Shown one piece after another: positions 18,329 through 26,985 of a stretch of DNA of 46,725 bases (its first letter is position 1; each line of letters begins with the position of its first letter). A program made the position numbers and the translations under genes. A model generated the notes under the pieces. It was given only the letters and a program-made list of their open reading frames with translations, did not search any database and was not told the DNA's origin. The stretch is from contig JAAYJI010000352.1 of NCBI GenBank assembly GCA_012523015.1, forward strand, positions 1 to 46,725, read 5' to 3'. The stretch comes from Candidatus Hydrogenedentota bacterium. Its GTDB lineage: Bacteria; Hydrogenedentota; Hydrogenedentia; Hydrogenedentales; CAITNO01.

Positions 18329-18365
18329 GCGTCTATAGAAACCCGGAGCCGGGTATGAAAGACGC
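18329..18365. other. Hairpin-forming inverted repeat in the smpB-dipeptidase gap
   Basis: GCGTCT...AGACGC enclose an inner ACCCGG-AG-CCGGGT, giving a two-part stem with an internal loop. The flank facing the dipeptidase gene is A-rich on the transcribed minus strand rather than U-rich, so it is not a standard terminator of smpB. It may be an RNA structural element, an attenuating stem or a processing site. Confidence 0.4.
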
Positions 18366-18395
18366 TTATTGGTTCTATAGGGACAGCATCATGTA

Positions 18396-18854
18396 CTATC
18401 TTATTCGTTTGACGATGCGTTCCATCTCTCGGTCTGATTCTCTTTTCTTGATGGATTCGCGTTTATCATAAAAATGTTTGGCCCGGCACAAGGCAATTTC
18501 CACCTTAACTTTCCCCCGTTTGAAGTAAACGGTTAGAGGTACCACGGTCATCCCTTTTTCCTGAACTTGCCGGGTTAATTTATTGATTTCACGTCTATTG
18601 AGCAAGAGCTTTCTCGGCCGTTCCGGCGTATGGTTGTTGATATTGCCTTGTAAATAGGGGCTCACACGGGAACCGACCAGCCACGCCTCACCTTTGTTCA
18701 AATCCACATACGATTCTTTTAGGCTGATGGCGTTATTGACGCGGATAGACTTTACTTCGGTGCCTTGCAATGCGATGCCTGCCTCGAACTTTTCCAATAC
18801 ATGGTATTCGTGGTAGGCCTTTCTATTTTTCGTGACAATCTTAATGCCGCTCAT
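18396..18854 (-). CDS. smpB: SsrA (tmRNA)-binding protein SmpB
   Basis: The 152-residue protein has typical SmpB length and order: VTKNRKAYHEYHVLEKFEAG, GIALQGTEVKSIR, the SYVDLNKGEAWLVG strand, and a basic C-terminal tail with KRESDREMERIVK that reaches the decoding centre. SmpB delivers tmRNA to stalled ribosomes for trans-translation. The ATG overlaps the stop of the upstream membrane-protein gene in an ATGA, so it is probably translated as part of the 25.15-18.4 kb series. No tmRNA gene is seen in the window. Confidence 0.95.
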   Translation of the reverse strand: MSGIKIVTKNRKAYHEYHVLEKFEAGIALQGTEVKSIRVNNAISLKESYVDLNKGEAWLVGSRVSPYLQGNINNHTPERPRKLLLNRREINKLTRQVQEKGMTVVPLTVYFKRGKVKVEIALCRAKHFYDKRESIKKRESDREMERIVKRIR

Positions 18855-20497
18855 GATTCCCCCAATTCGGTGCTTTGTGTGTCCGCCGTCTCGTCATTTG
18901 TTGGGGCATGTAGGTCAGCCGCCATATTGATCTTGACCTCAGCGCGGAGCCGTCCCTCACTCCAAGAGGCGAGCAATGCCGCTTCTTTCACCCGTGACGC
19001 AGATTCTTGCCATGATTTGGCGGCGAGCTCCAAGCTCTCCGGCGTATATCCGCGCAATAAACCGGAATAGGCCAATTCTCGTGCTGCATCCAACAAGGTG
19101 TCTGCCACTTCAGGGGGCTTGACCGAAGCGTACAAATTGCCCTGCTGATTAAAGCCTTGCACGAGGGGCAAGGTGTTTTTCATGTTGATTGCCAAAGGCA
19201 GACTGGAGCTGAACAAGATCCCTTCATTATAGGTCAACAATGTAGGTTCGAGATTGGGCCCGCCCACGAAAGGCACGTGACAAAGCATTTCTTCCGCATT
19301 GAGGCGCGGACACAAATCTATTTCATCGGCAGTCTCCGGCGTGGCGGGTATATTTTCGAAAAGGAAAAGCATTCGATCTGTATTCGCTTCAAAGGTGGCT
19401 GCCACAAGTGGCACGGGCATTATTTCGTTGGAATCCATGCCGAACCAACCCAAACGAACCCGTGAATCGCTGGTTTGGAGCATGGAAGCAATTAAGGGTT
19501 GCAAGGACGTAATTTCTGTCTCGTCTTCGGGCATTCTGTAACTGTGCCACAGCCATTCGGGGAAGATGTTGGTCTCGTAAAACACTTTGGCCAGTCCATC
19601 CAATATTTGCGACAAGGGTTTCCCAAAATCCATGGAAACAGAAAAGAGCGTATCAAAAGGAATGGGCAGCGTTTGTCCCGTAGTAGAGGGCAATAACATT
19701 TCATATTGCTGTTGGAACGCGTCGGAGAATCCTCCCTGCACCAGAAAACGGATAGACTCTTTTTCAAACTTTAAGGCAAAGGATAAGGCTTCGAAAGGAC
19801 GGAAAGACTCTTCAAATATTTCCGGTTCCAAGCGGCAGTAAATATCTGCGCCGCCGGACTCTTTGACACGTTCCGCAAGATCCGACTCCGTCAGCGCCTT
19901 TGCTTTTTCCAAGGTAAGGGCGAGGATCAATTCGTCTCGTGACATGGAGAGCAGCAACATGCGCCCGCGTACAGCGTAGTAAAGGGAAGCATCAGGGAGA
20001 TAATGAAGTTTCAGTCCGCCTGCAGTGTCGGCTTTAACGATAGGCAGCAAACGGGCGGCTTTTTCGGCGATGCAGCCGACACGGGTCATTTTGGTGACAA
20101 TCAGGGTATTGTCGAAGTCTTGAAAGTTCTTTCCCGAGACGAGGCAAAGACCGCTGTTCAGATTTTTTAAGAGCCACTCGGGCACGGGCAATTCTTGGGC
20201 AATGCCGTCCATCACATGTCGCAAGGAGGAAGATTCCCAAAATAAGGGGGCGAGATTACTGTCGATGACATCTTGGCGACGCTGTACCACATCGTTGATA
20301 TACACTTGGAAATTAGCATCTTTTCCAATGAACGACGCCATGGGATGATTGTCTCGGGTTATCCAGATCCCCACAATGACGAGCAGAACAATCAGCGGGA
20401 CAAGATATTTAGCGACACTGACGCTGTGCCTGTGTAAGAGGCGGCGGCGGCGGTTTGTTCCCCTTTTCATGCTATAAAAACGTAAGGTCTCAGTCAT
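18851..20497 (-). CDS. Single-span membrane protein of unknown function
   Basis: The 548-residue protein has a strongly basic N-terminus (RRRRLLHRH), one transmembrane helix (about 31-46, YLVPLIVLLVIVGIWI) and a large extracytoplasmic part of alternating helices and strands. It has no recognised motif, though the plan recalls DUF3352-type proteins. GGAG lies 8 nt before the ATG. It overlaps the ceramidase-like gene by 8 nt upstream and smpB by 4 nt downstream, so it is clearly in the operon. The Gln/Leu-rich central region shows no cysteines arranged as metal sites. Function is unknown. Confidence 0.75.
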   Translation of the reverse strand: MTETLRFYSMKRGTNRRRRLLHRHSVSVAKYLVPLIVLLVIVGIWITRDNHPMASFIGKDANFQVYINDVVQRRQDVIDSNLAPLFWESSSLRHVMDGIAQELPVPEWLLKNLNSGLCLVSGKNFQDFDNTLIVTKMTRVGCIAEKAARLLPIVKADTAGGLKLHYLPDASLYYAVRGRMLLLSMSRDELILALTLEKAKALTESDLAERVKESGGADIYCRLEPEIFEESFRPFEALSFALKFEKESIRFLVQGGFSDAFQQQYEMLLPSTTGQTLPIPFDTLFSVSMDFGKPLSQILDGLAKVFYETNIFPEWLWHSYRMPEDETEITSLQPLIASMLQTSDSRVRLGWFGMDSNEIMPVPLVAATFEANTDRMLFLFENIPATPETADEIDLCPRLNAEEMLCHVPFVGGPNLEPTLLTYNEGILFSSSLPLAINMKNTLPLVQGFNQQGNLYASVKPPEVADTLLDAARELAYSGLLRGYTPESLELAAKSWQESASRVKEAALLASWSEGRLRAEVKINMAADLHAPTNDETADTQSTELGES

Positions 20498-22847
20498 AGT
20501 TTTTCTCCGAAAGGCTTAACCGTGTAAATTTGCCGACAGTACCCGAAGGCACAGGGAAAGCCACTTCCATCACTTGGGCGCTTGGCAGAAAAACGACACT
20601 GTGCCGCGTTTGCGCGTTCCAAATGCGCTCAAGATTATCGACAGCAGGCTGACCGGCACCGGTTAAGATCTGTTTGAGCGTCTCTACGGAAAGTTCCGGT
20701 TGGGCATTGAGCAATTCACGAGCCGTAGCATAGCGCTTGCGTGTGGCGGATGATGCCTGCACATTTTCGGGTAATACTCCCAGCAATACGCCATCCTCAG
20801 CTTCGCGAACCGTAACGGTCTCCCCCATCTCTACAATGGCGGCACGGGGATTTTGACCTTCCATACCCGCCACCAACACATGGGTGTTTCGGATATGGTC
20901 GATCCTTTGAAGCCTTTCAATGGCATCGGCGTACGACACAGCATATTGAATGATATCGCGCAGGAGAAACTCAAGGGGCGCTTTTTCGGGAAGCTGCCCC
21001 ACTTCCGGATGAAGCCGCTCTACACAGAGCACCAAGCCCTTTTCATTCATTGCTGTCAGCAGACCGGCATTCCAGGTAAATCCTGCCTGTAGAAAGGCAT
21101 GGCCCTCGTCGGGAAGGACTTTAGTAACAACTCCTTTTTCTTGGAGACGCCAATCCAGATTCCGACCGATGATCAATTCTTCCTTGCCTGCCCGTTTACC
21201 AATGACTGCAGCCATGGTGCAAATCGGCGCTGCATAAAGAAGTGCTTTGTCATCGATACTATCGTAAAGAGGCGCATTTTGCAACAACCAAAGCCCGTCA
21301 AAAGGCAGGCGTGCTCCCGTCGCCATCCCCTCCATTTCCTGCAGCAATTCCAAGGAGATGTCTTTCAACAAATTGCGTGACCCCATGCCCATGAACGCCA
21401 GAGCGAGAACAGGCACATTGACAAAGGAAGGAATGCTTTTCCAAAAGCCGCCTTCGGGCAGCCAAGTGCCCTGAGCAACAGATTGGACAACGCGCTGCTC
21501 ATAACGCATCTGAATATCAGCGGTAAACAGATTGCCCCGCTGCAATCCCCTGTGCTGAGGACTGCCGCTGAGGGTCACCAAGCTTCCGCCGTCTAAAGTC
21601 TCCACCGGCGCTTCTTTAAATGCTTCGACAGGATCAGGTGCCGCTGCGCCACGGGTCATCACAGATTCGAATTGTTCATAGAACCAATCTTCAGTGCCCG
21701 GGCCGAAAAAGGTCATGGCCGATTCGTAAGTCAGGTCTGCGTAGAGATGTCTGGGGACAAAATACCCGAGATAATCGTTGCTCAGTCCAACGGACAAATG
21801 AGCGCCATAGCCATGATTCAAAGCGATGCTGCGCATCTTAAGCCCCAGCTCCACGCAAGGTTCTCCGGGGAAAAAGGAAATCAATAAATCGTTAATTTCC
21901 AGGGATGCAATTAGCACTTCGTCTGGATGAAAAAAGGAAGCCAAGCTCGGCGGCAGTGAAGCCATTTTTTGCGTGTACGACAAGGTAGGCTGCGAAAAAC
22001 TCAAGCTCTGAGACAGTTCAAAAGCCTGATTCGCCAACGCTCTGCCCATTGCTTCGGTGCGTTCCCATCCGCCCTTGTTTCCTGGAGGTGAAATGGTTTG
22101 ATTACCTTCCGCACCGTTCAAGAAAAAGGAAACACAGTCAGCGCCTAACAAGCTATCCATTTCATCATAGTAAAACCCGGGATAATCGGCAGAAAAATTG
22201 AACTTGTCTCCATCGCCTATGGAGGTAGGATGGGCAGCAAGATTGGATAGAAAGGCTATCGGATTCCCGTCGCTATCCTCAATCATGATGACGCCTAATT
22301 GCGGATCTACCGGGCCGCCGCTATAGCGGCGATTAACCGTGATTCCGTCATGGTATCCCACGGCATAACCCAAGGCGGCGGTACGGCGTTTGGAAAAGGC
22401 ATTCTTCATGGCTTCCGCAATGCGCACGGCGGTAGTTTCAAGGACATCCGGTATAAAGCGTCCCGATACGAAACGGAAGGGAATGTTGCGGCACATGCCG
22501 CCATGACCGTTATGGGTATGGGTGGCTGTCAAGATAATGTTTTCCGGATTGATAAGATCGGCAACCAATTCCTCCACACGCTGACGCAGTTCCGGGTTTA
22601 CGGCAACCAGATCGAGGCTCACCCAAAAGAGTTGTGTATTGCCGTCGTTCAGATACAGCGCCCTTGCCCATAGGGGATCATGAACACCGGTAGAATTCTT
22701 TCCCATGCGATCCCCATAGCCATTGAGAGGCGTACCGATGGGTGGTGTAATTTCTATTTTTGCGGCGCCGGCTTCAAAAGCTTGAGCCGGCAGGTGCAGC
22801 GCTACGGCTCCCAGGACGAAGCAAAGAAGGAAGAGGAGTCTCTTCAT
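20490..22847 (-). CDS. Secreted fusion of a neutral-ceramidase-like domain and a C45/NTN acyltransferase-like hydrolase
   Basis: The ATG at 22847 opens directly onto a classical signal peptide (MKRLLFLLCFVLGAVALHLPAQA). Other in-frame starts are an ATG at 22895 and a GTG at 22964 that overlaps the preceding stop; none has a good ribosome binding site. Residues 24 to about 420 match the neutral/alkaline ceramidase fold: FEAGAAKIEITPPIGTPLNGYG, TATHTHNGHGG with His110/His112, and NGAEGNQTISP near the expected nucleophile loop. The second half looks like a C45/choloylglycine-type Ntn hydrolase: Cys543 in PICTMAAV, IIGRNLDW, NEKGLVL and LLRDIIQYAVSYADAIERL. Both parts act on amide-linked lipids or acyl-amino compounds, so a secreted two-step amidase is plausible but unproven. 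Confidence 0.8.
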   Translation of the reverse strand: MKRLLFLLCFVLGAVALHLPAQAFEAGAAKIEITPPIGTPLNGYGDRMGKNSTGVHDPLWARALYLNDGNTQLFWVSLDLVAVNPELRQRVEELVADLINPENIILTATHTHNGHGGMCRNIPFRFVSGRFIPDVLETTAVRIAEAMKNAFSKRRTAALGYAVGYHDGITVNRRYSGGPVDPQLGVIMIEDSDGNPIAFLSNLAAHPTSIGDGDKFNFSADYPGFYYDEMDSLLGADCVSFFLNGAEGNQTISPPGNKGGWERTEAMGRALANQAFELSQSLSFSQPTLSYTQKMASLPPSLASFFHPDEVLIASLEINDLLISFFPGEPCVELGLKMRSIALNHGYGAHLSVGLSNDYLGYFVPRHLYADLTYESAMTFFGPGTEDWFYEQFESVMTRGAAAPDPVEAFKEAPVETLDGGSLVTLSGSPQHRGLQRGNLFTADIQMRYEQRVVQSVAQGTWLPEGGFWKSIPSFVNVPVLALAFMGMGSRNLLKDISLELLQEMEGMATGARLPFDGLWLLQNAPLYDSIDDKALLYAAPICTMAAVIGKRAGKEELIIGRNLDWRLQEKGVVTKVLPDEGHAFLQAGFTWNAGLLTAMNEKGLVLCVERLHPEVGQLPEKAPLEFLLRDIIQYAVSYADAIERLQRIDHIRNTHVLVAGMEGQNPRAAIVEMGETVTVREAEDGVLLGVLPENVQASSATRKRYATARELLNAQPELSVETLKQILTGAGQPAVDNLERIWNAQTRHSVVFLPSAQVMEVAFPVPSGTVGKFTRLSLSEKNYD

Positions 22848-22960
22848 TCGATGGGCATGTTTTTTCGTTTTGTTAATTGTAGATAAAGCGTTCATGGAGC
22901 AGAAAATTCCCTGCGGTTTTACCGCATTCAACAAGATCGTAGTGCATTCAGTAACCGGAC

Positions 22961-25150
22961 TCACTTCCTGCGATGGGACAAGACCTTTTTCAAGGCTGTC
23001 ACCACTTCGTTAATATGTCGATCGTTCAATTGTGGATGCAGTGGAAGCGAAATGATCCGATTCGACAATGAGGTCGCCACCGGTAAATCCTGCGGCTTTA
23101 TTTGAAGCGCCTTTGCGTAGTATTCATGGAGATGAAGTCCGTAAAAATGGACGCCTGTCCCAATGTTTTCGCGCCTCAAATCTTGGACAATTTCATTTCG
23201 GTCTCGGGTCAATTTGTCTAAGTTTAATTTAATTATATAGAGATGCCACGCGTGTATGCCATCTTCAACGTTGGGCGGCAATTCTATTTCATCCACATCA
23301 GCCAATACGGTGCTGTACATCTCGGCAATCCGTTTGCGGGACGCGGCAAAAGCGGGGAACTTTTTCATTTGCTCGATCCCCAGTGCTGCATTGACATTGC
23401 CCAAAGCATATTTAAATCCCGGCGTAACAACCTCTGAGGGTGCGGGAACTGCACTGCGCCCGTAGCGGTCCCAGGCCGTTGCCATCATACCATTGGCGGA
23501 AAGTTGGCGGATATGTTCTGCTAATTCAGCGTCGTTTAACGTAATAACGCCGCCTTCCATGGTGGTAATGTTTTTCGTGGCATAAAAGCTGAAACAACTC
23601 AAGCCCTCTGAACCGATAGGCCGATCTTTGTACCACGTGCCGAAGGCATGGGCGGAGTCTTCAACAATCGGAATAGCAGCGGCGGCGGCAATACTCCGTA
23701 TAGCGTCCATATCGCAGGGCATTCCCGCCATATGGACGGGCATGATCGCCTTGGTTTTTTCGTTGATCGCTTCGCGCAATGCTTCAGGATCCATGTTCAT
23801 ACTGTGGGGATCCACATCAACCAAACGGAGTGAAGCGCCCATGTTTACAATGGTGTTGGCGGTGGAAGCCCAGGTAATGGGTGTGGTGATCACCTCATCG
23901 CCGGGACCGACACCCAAGGCAGCCAGACATAAATGCAAGGCTGCCGTGCAGGAAGAAACGCCAATAGCATACTTCGCGTGGAGTTCTTCGGACACCATCT
24001 TTTCGAATACCCGTATTTGCGGGCCTGAAGTGAGCCAACCACTGCGAAGCGCGTTAATGACCGCACGTTCTTCTTCGGGTCCTAAGTTGGGGCGGCTTAA
24101 AGGAATGAACCGAGCCGCTACGGGTTCGCCGCCTTCGTCGACAGGAGTAGCGCGAAGCCGTTTCATACGATCTACATTGAAATAGGCCTCTGCGAAGGGC
24201 TGAAGGGTGTCGTCTCGGAGAAAAGCTTGGATCTCTTCAATACCCTTTGAAATTCCTTGCATAGGCGGGGTATCAAGAAGGGCGTTCAATTTCGTAAAAC
24301 GAACCCGGTAATTACGTAAATCGTCATCATCTTTCGCCAGATCAATTTCTACACCGCCCAGAGCGTCGGAGACGAGCTGCGCCAATTCTTTAATGCGGAT
24401 ATTTTGTGCGTCTGAGCCTACATTAAATATTTTACCGGCAACCAAGTCATCGGAAAAGGATGCCAGGCGCAATAAAACAGAAGCAGCATCGCGAATATGC
24501 AAAAAGGGACGCCATTGTGAACCACCACCGCGCACGACAATCCGTTTGTTGCGCATGGCTGCGGCGACCATGTAATTGACGGCCAAATCAAAGCGCATCC
24601 GTTTTGAAAAACCGAAAAGCGTCCCCATACGCGCCACGACCGGAGCAAAAGAAGTAGAGGTCATATTGAGCAAGGCTTGTTCCGCCTTGAGTTTGGTTTC
24701 TGCAAAGACAGAGACGGGATTGGCAGGACTTTCTTCATCCAAGATTTCAAAAACGCCGTTGCCGTAGACAGCGCATGTGGAAGCGAAGACAAAGTCTTTT
24801 ACATTGGCTTCAATAGCTTGACGTGCCAATTCCAAGCTGCAGTCAACATTGATTTGATGGTCCATTTCAGGATCGAGATCACAGGTGGGATCACTGGACA
24901 AGCCTGCCAAATGAATGACGGTGTCCACCCCGTATAATAAGCCGGGATGTTCTTGTAAACGGCGGATATCCCCTTGAATCAGCTGCAAGCGGCCGGAAGC
25001 CAATTCTGGCTCAAACATTTTTTCAGGCTCAAGCGACGGAGGTAAAAAACAAAAACGATCCATCACGCGCACTTGGTGCCCCAAAGCGATTGCCTGTGCT
25101 ACCAGTTCTCCCCCAAGATAACCGCCCCCGCCTGTCACTAAAATATGCAT
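22961..25150 (-). CDS. Fusion of NAD-dependent nucleotide-sugar epimerase/dehydratase and DegT/DnrJ/EryC1/StrS aminotransferase
   Basis: One continuous frame of 729 residues. Residues 1-330 are an extended SDR: HILVTGGGGYLGG (2-14), Asp31 after strand 2, HLAGLSSDP, ASTCAVYG (123-130), and TKLKAEQ with Lys153. The residue where the catalytic Tyr of YxxxK is expected is Phe149. Residues 345-725 form a sugar aminotransferase: PLSRPNLGPEEERAV, SSCTAALHL, EVITTPITWAST, VEDSAHAFG, and the PLP lysine Lys526 in FYATKNITTMEGG. Together they would make a keto sugar nucleotide and aminate it. The gene heads the minus-strand series, with its stop overlapping a GTG of the ceramidase-like gene. Separate proteins are the norm for these activities. 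Confidence 0.88.
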   Translation of the reverse strand: MHILVTGGGGYLGGELVAQAIALGHQVRVMDRFCFLPPSLEPEKMFEPELASGRLQLIQGDIRRLQEHPGLLYGVDTVIHLAGLSSDPTCDLDPEMDHQINVDCSLELARQAIEANVKDFVFASTCAVYGNGVFEILDEESPANPVSVFAETKLKAEQALLNMTSTSFAPVVARMGTLFGFSKRMRFDLAVNYMVAAAMRNKRIVVRGGGSQWRPFLHIRDAASVLLRLASFSDDLVAGKIFNVGSDAQNIRIKELAQLVSDALGGVEIDLAKDDDDLRNYRVRFTKLNALLDTPPMQGISKGIEEIQAFLRDDTLQPFAEAYFNVDRMKRLRATPVDEGGEPVAARFIPLSRPNLGPEEERAVINALRSGWLTSGPQIRVFEKMVSEELHAKYAIGVSSCTAALHLCLAALGVGPGDEVITTPITWASTANTIVNMGASLRLVDVDPHSMNMDPEALREAINEKTKAIMPVHMAGMPCDMDAIRSIAAAAAIPIVEDSAHAFGTWYKDRPIGSEGLSCFSFYATKNITTMEGGVITLNDAELAEHIRQLSANGMMATAWDRYGRSAVPAPSEVVTPGFKYALGNVNAALGIEQMKKFPAFAASRKRIAEMYSTVLADVDEIELPPNVEDGIHAWHLYIIKLNLDKLTRDRNEIVQDLRRENIGTGVHFYGLHLHEYYAKALQIKPQDLPVATSLSNRIISLPLHPQLNDRHINEVVTALKKVLSHRRK

Positions 25151-25343
25151 AATATAGAAACGCTCCTTGGATCGTTGGTTATATCAAAACAGTCTTGCTG
25201 ATTGTAAAGGGAACACCACAAATGCCCTGGCAGATGTGGGGCGGCGCGATAAAGCGCAAAAACACATCATTGAACCGAATTATAACACTTGCCTATGAGC
25301 AATGGATAACAGCTTGAAAGAGAGATTATCAGCCGTCACAATC

Positions 25344-25372
25344 TTGCATTTATATTTTTGCTTTAATATAAT
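25344..25372 (+). promoter_or_regulatory. Sigma-70 promoter of the rrf2-sulfate transporter operon
   Basis: TTGCAT, a 17-nt spacer and a perfect TATAAT lie 40 nt before the GTG start of the Rrf2 regulator. Flanking DNA is AT-rich, as for a strong promoter. It lies in the gap between this gene and the divergent fusion gene at 25150. Confidence 0.65.
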
Positions 25373-25396
25373 ACCTACTTGGTCGTGATTAATTAA
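25365..25396. promoter_or_regulatory. Candidate Rrf2 operator (imperfect dyad) over the start region
   Basis: An imperfect inverted repeat is centred on ACC-TACTT-GGT (25373-25383), with AT-rich arms AATATAAT on the left and GATTAATTAA on the right. It overlaps the -10 and the likely transcription start. Rrf2 regulators such as CymR bind dyads with ATACC/GGTAT-like halves and often repress their own operon. The match is partial, so this is a hypothesis. Confidence 0.3.
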
Positions 25397-25411
25397 CGGA
25401 AGTGTAATGAC

Positions 25412-25834
25412 GTGAAATTATCAAAGAAAACTGACTATGCCCTGAGAAGCTTGTGTTATCTTGCCGCAGAAGATAGGGAAGAATATATTTCGATACGCGC
25501 CCTTTCCGAAGCCAACGATATCCCCTATCGCTTTTTACAACAAATTGTGCTTGATCTGAAACAACACGGGTGGATTATTACGCAGCCGGGCAGAGATGGC
25601 GGTTTGCGCCTTGCCCGCCCTGCCGATGCCATTACCGTGGGCGAAGTGGTTCGTGTTTTTGATGGTGTCTTAGCGCCTATAGGCTGTGTGTCCATCACCA
25701 ATTATGAAGCGTGCAGCCAAGAAACGACCTGCCTATTCCGGCCCCTGTTGTTGGAAGTTCGTAATTACACCGCTGATTTACTGGATCGTACGACCTTACG
25801 CGACCTCATTGACGGCAAAACCAAGGTGGAGTAA
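25412..25834 (+). CDS. Rrf2-family transcriptional regulator with three-cysteine cluster
   Basis: The 140-residue protein starts at a GTG with GGAAG 9 nt upstream. The winged helix-turn-helix covers about 1-70 (KLSKKTDYALRSLCYLA, PYRFLQQIVLDLKQHGWI, GRDGGLRLARP). Cys92, Cys101 and Cys107 are spaced C-x8-C-x5-C, the region where IscR and NsrR bind an iron-sulfur cluster. It lies 20 nt before a sulfate-binding protein gene. By context it probably controls sulfur uptake in response to cysteine or Fe-S status, as CymR and related Rrf2 proteins do. Whether the cysteines hold a cluster cannot be seen. Confidence 0.88.
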   Translation: MKLSKKTDYALRSLCYLAAEDREEYISIRALSEANDIPYRFLQQIVLDLKQHGWIITQPGRDGGLRLARPADAITVGEVVRVFDGVLAPIGCVSITNYEACSQETTCLFRPLLLEVRNYTADLLDRTTLRDLIDGKTKVE

Positions 25835-25854
25835 CTGAGAAGGAAGAGTCGGGG

Positions 25855-26961
25855 ATGCTATCTAAACTTGATACGGGTTCAGCTTGGGGAAGAATCCTCT
25901 CTCTGTCTTTTTTTGCCTTCTTTCTTCTTTGTGTGCCCTTGCTCTTTTCCTGTTCGAATCATAATGACCCCTTGCGCGTTGATTTGCTCAATGTGTCCTA
26001 TGACCCCACCCGTGAACTATACCAAGACTATAACGCTTGGTTTGCCCAAGCCTGGCGTGAGGAAACGGGGCAACATGTGGCTATCCGACAATCCCACGGC
26101 GGTTCGGGCAAGCAGGCACGGTCAGTGATTGACGGTTTGGAAGCCCATGTGGTGACTCTTGCCCTAGCCTATGATATTGACGGGATTGTGGATAAGAGCG
26201 GGCTTATAGATTCAGACTGGCAGAACCGTCTGCCCTTCAACAGCGCGCCCTATACCTCTACTATTGTGTTTCTTGTGAGAAAAGGAAATCCCAAATCGAT
26301 CCAAGATTGGGACGACTTGGTTCGGCCGGACGTGGAGGTGATCACCGCCAACCCGCTCACTTCGGGCGGCGCACGGTGGGCCTATTTAGCAGCTTGGGGC
26401 TATGCCCTCGACCGCGCTTCCGGCGGCAGTTTCCCTGCGCCTTCGCACGCGGGAGAAGCATTAACGGAAACGGAAACCCAGGCTTATGCCTTTATAAAGC
26501 GCCTCTTCCAACAGGTACCCGTATTGGATTCCGGCGCACGGGCGGCAACGACCACTTTTTTACAAAGAAACATTGGGGACGTGTTGTTGACATGGGAAAA
26601 TGAAGCGTTTTTGGTCTTAGACCTGGAAATTGCCGACGGGATAGAGCTCGTTGTACCGTCTATCAGCATTCTGACAGAACCCACCGTCGCTTGGGTGGAT
26701 GCGGTAACCAAGCGGCGGGCTACGGAGACTGTTGCAAAGGCGTATTTAGACTATCTCTATGGGCCGGAAGGTCAGCGGATCATTGCGAATCATTATTTTC
26801 GGCCAAGGCATCCTGAATATGTGGAAGCAGAGCATTTGGCACGCTTTGTAGATGTGAAACTATTTACCTTGGAATCCTGCTTTGGCAGTTGGCAAGAAGC
26901 CCATACCCGTCATTTTTCTGAATCAGGCTTGTTCTCTTCACTGTTTAGCGCTTCACCATAA
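25855..26961 (+). CDS. Sulfate/thiosulfate-binding lipoprotein of ABC transporter
   Basis: The 368-residue protein has a lipoprotein signal ending LFSC (Cys33), so it is anchored rather than free periplasmic. The mature part matches the CysP/Sbp family: LLNVSYDPTRELYQDYN, QSHGGSGKQARSVIDGLEAHVVTLALAYDID, the TSGGARWAYLAAWGY motif and FLQRNIGDVLLTWENEA. The SHGGSGKQ and DPTR segments are part of the sulfate pocket in this family. Permeases and ATPase follow directly. GGAAGAG precedes the ATG. Confidence 0.92.
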   Translation: MLSKLDTGSAWGRILSLSFFAFFLLCVPLLFSCSNHNDPLRVDLLNVSYDPTRELYQDYNAWFAQAWREETGQHVAIRQSHGGSGKQARSVIDGLEAHVVTLALAYDIDGIVDKSGLIDSDWQNRLPFNSAPYTSTIVFLVRKGNPKSIQDWDDLVRPDVEVITANPLTSGGARWAYLAAWGYALDRASGGSFPAPSHAGEALTETETQAYAFIKRLFQQVPVLDSGARAATTTFLQRNIGDVLLTWENEAFLVLDLEIADGIELVVPSISILTEPTVAWVDAVTKRRATETVAKAYLDYLYGPEGQRIIANHYFRPRHPEYVEAEHLARFVDVKLFTLESCFGSWQEAHTRHFSESGLFSSLFSASP

Positions 26962-26985
26962 GAATTCGGCAAGGAAAAGCACAGC

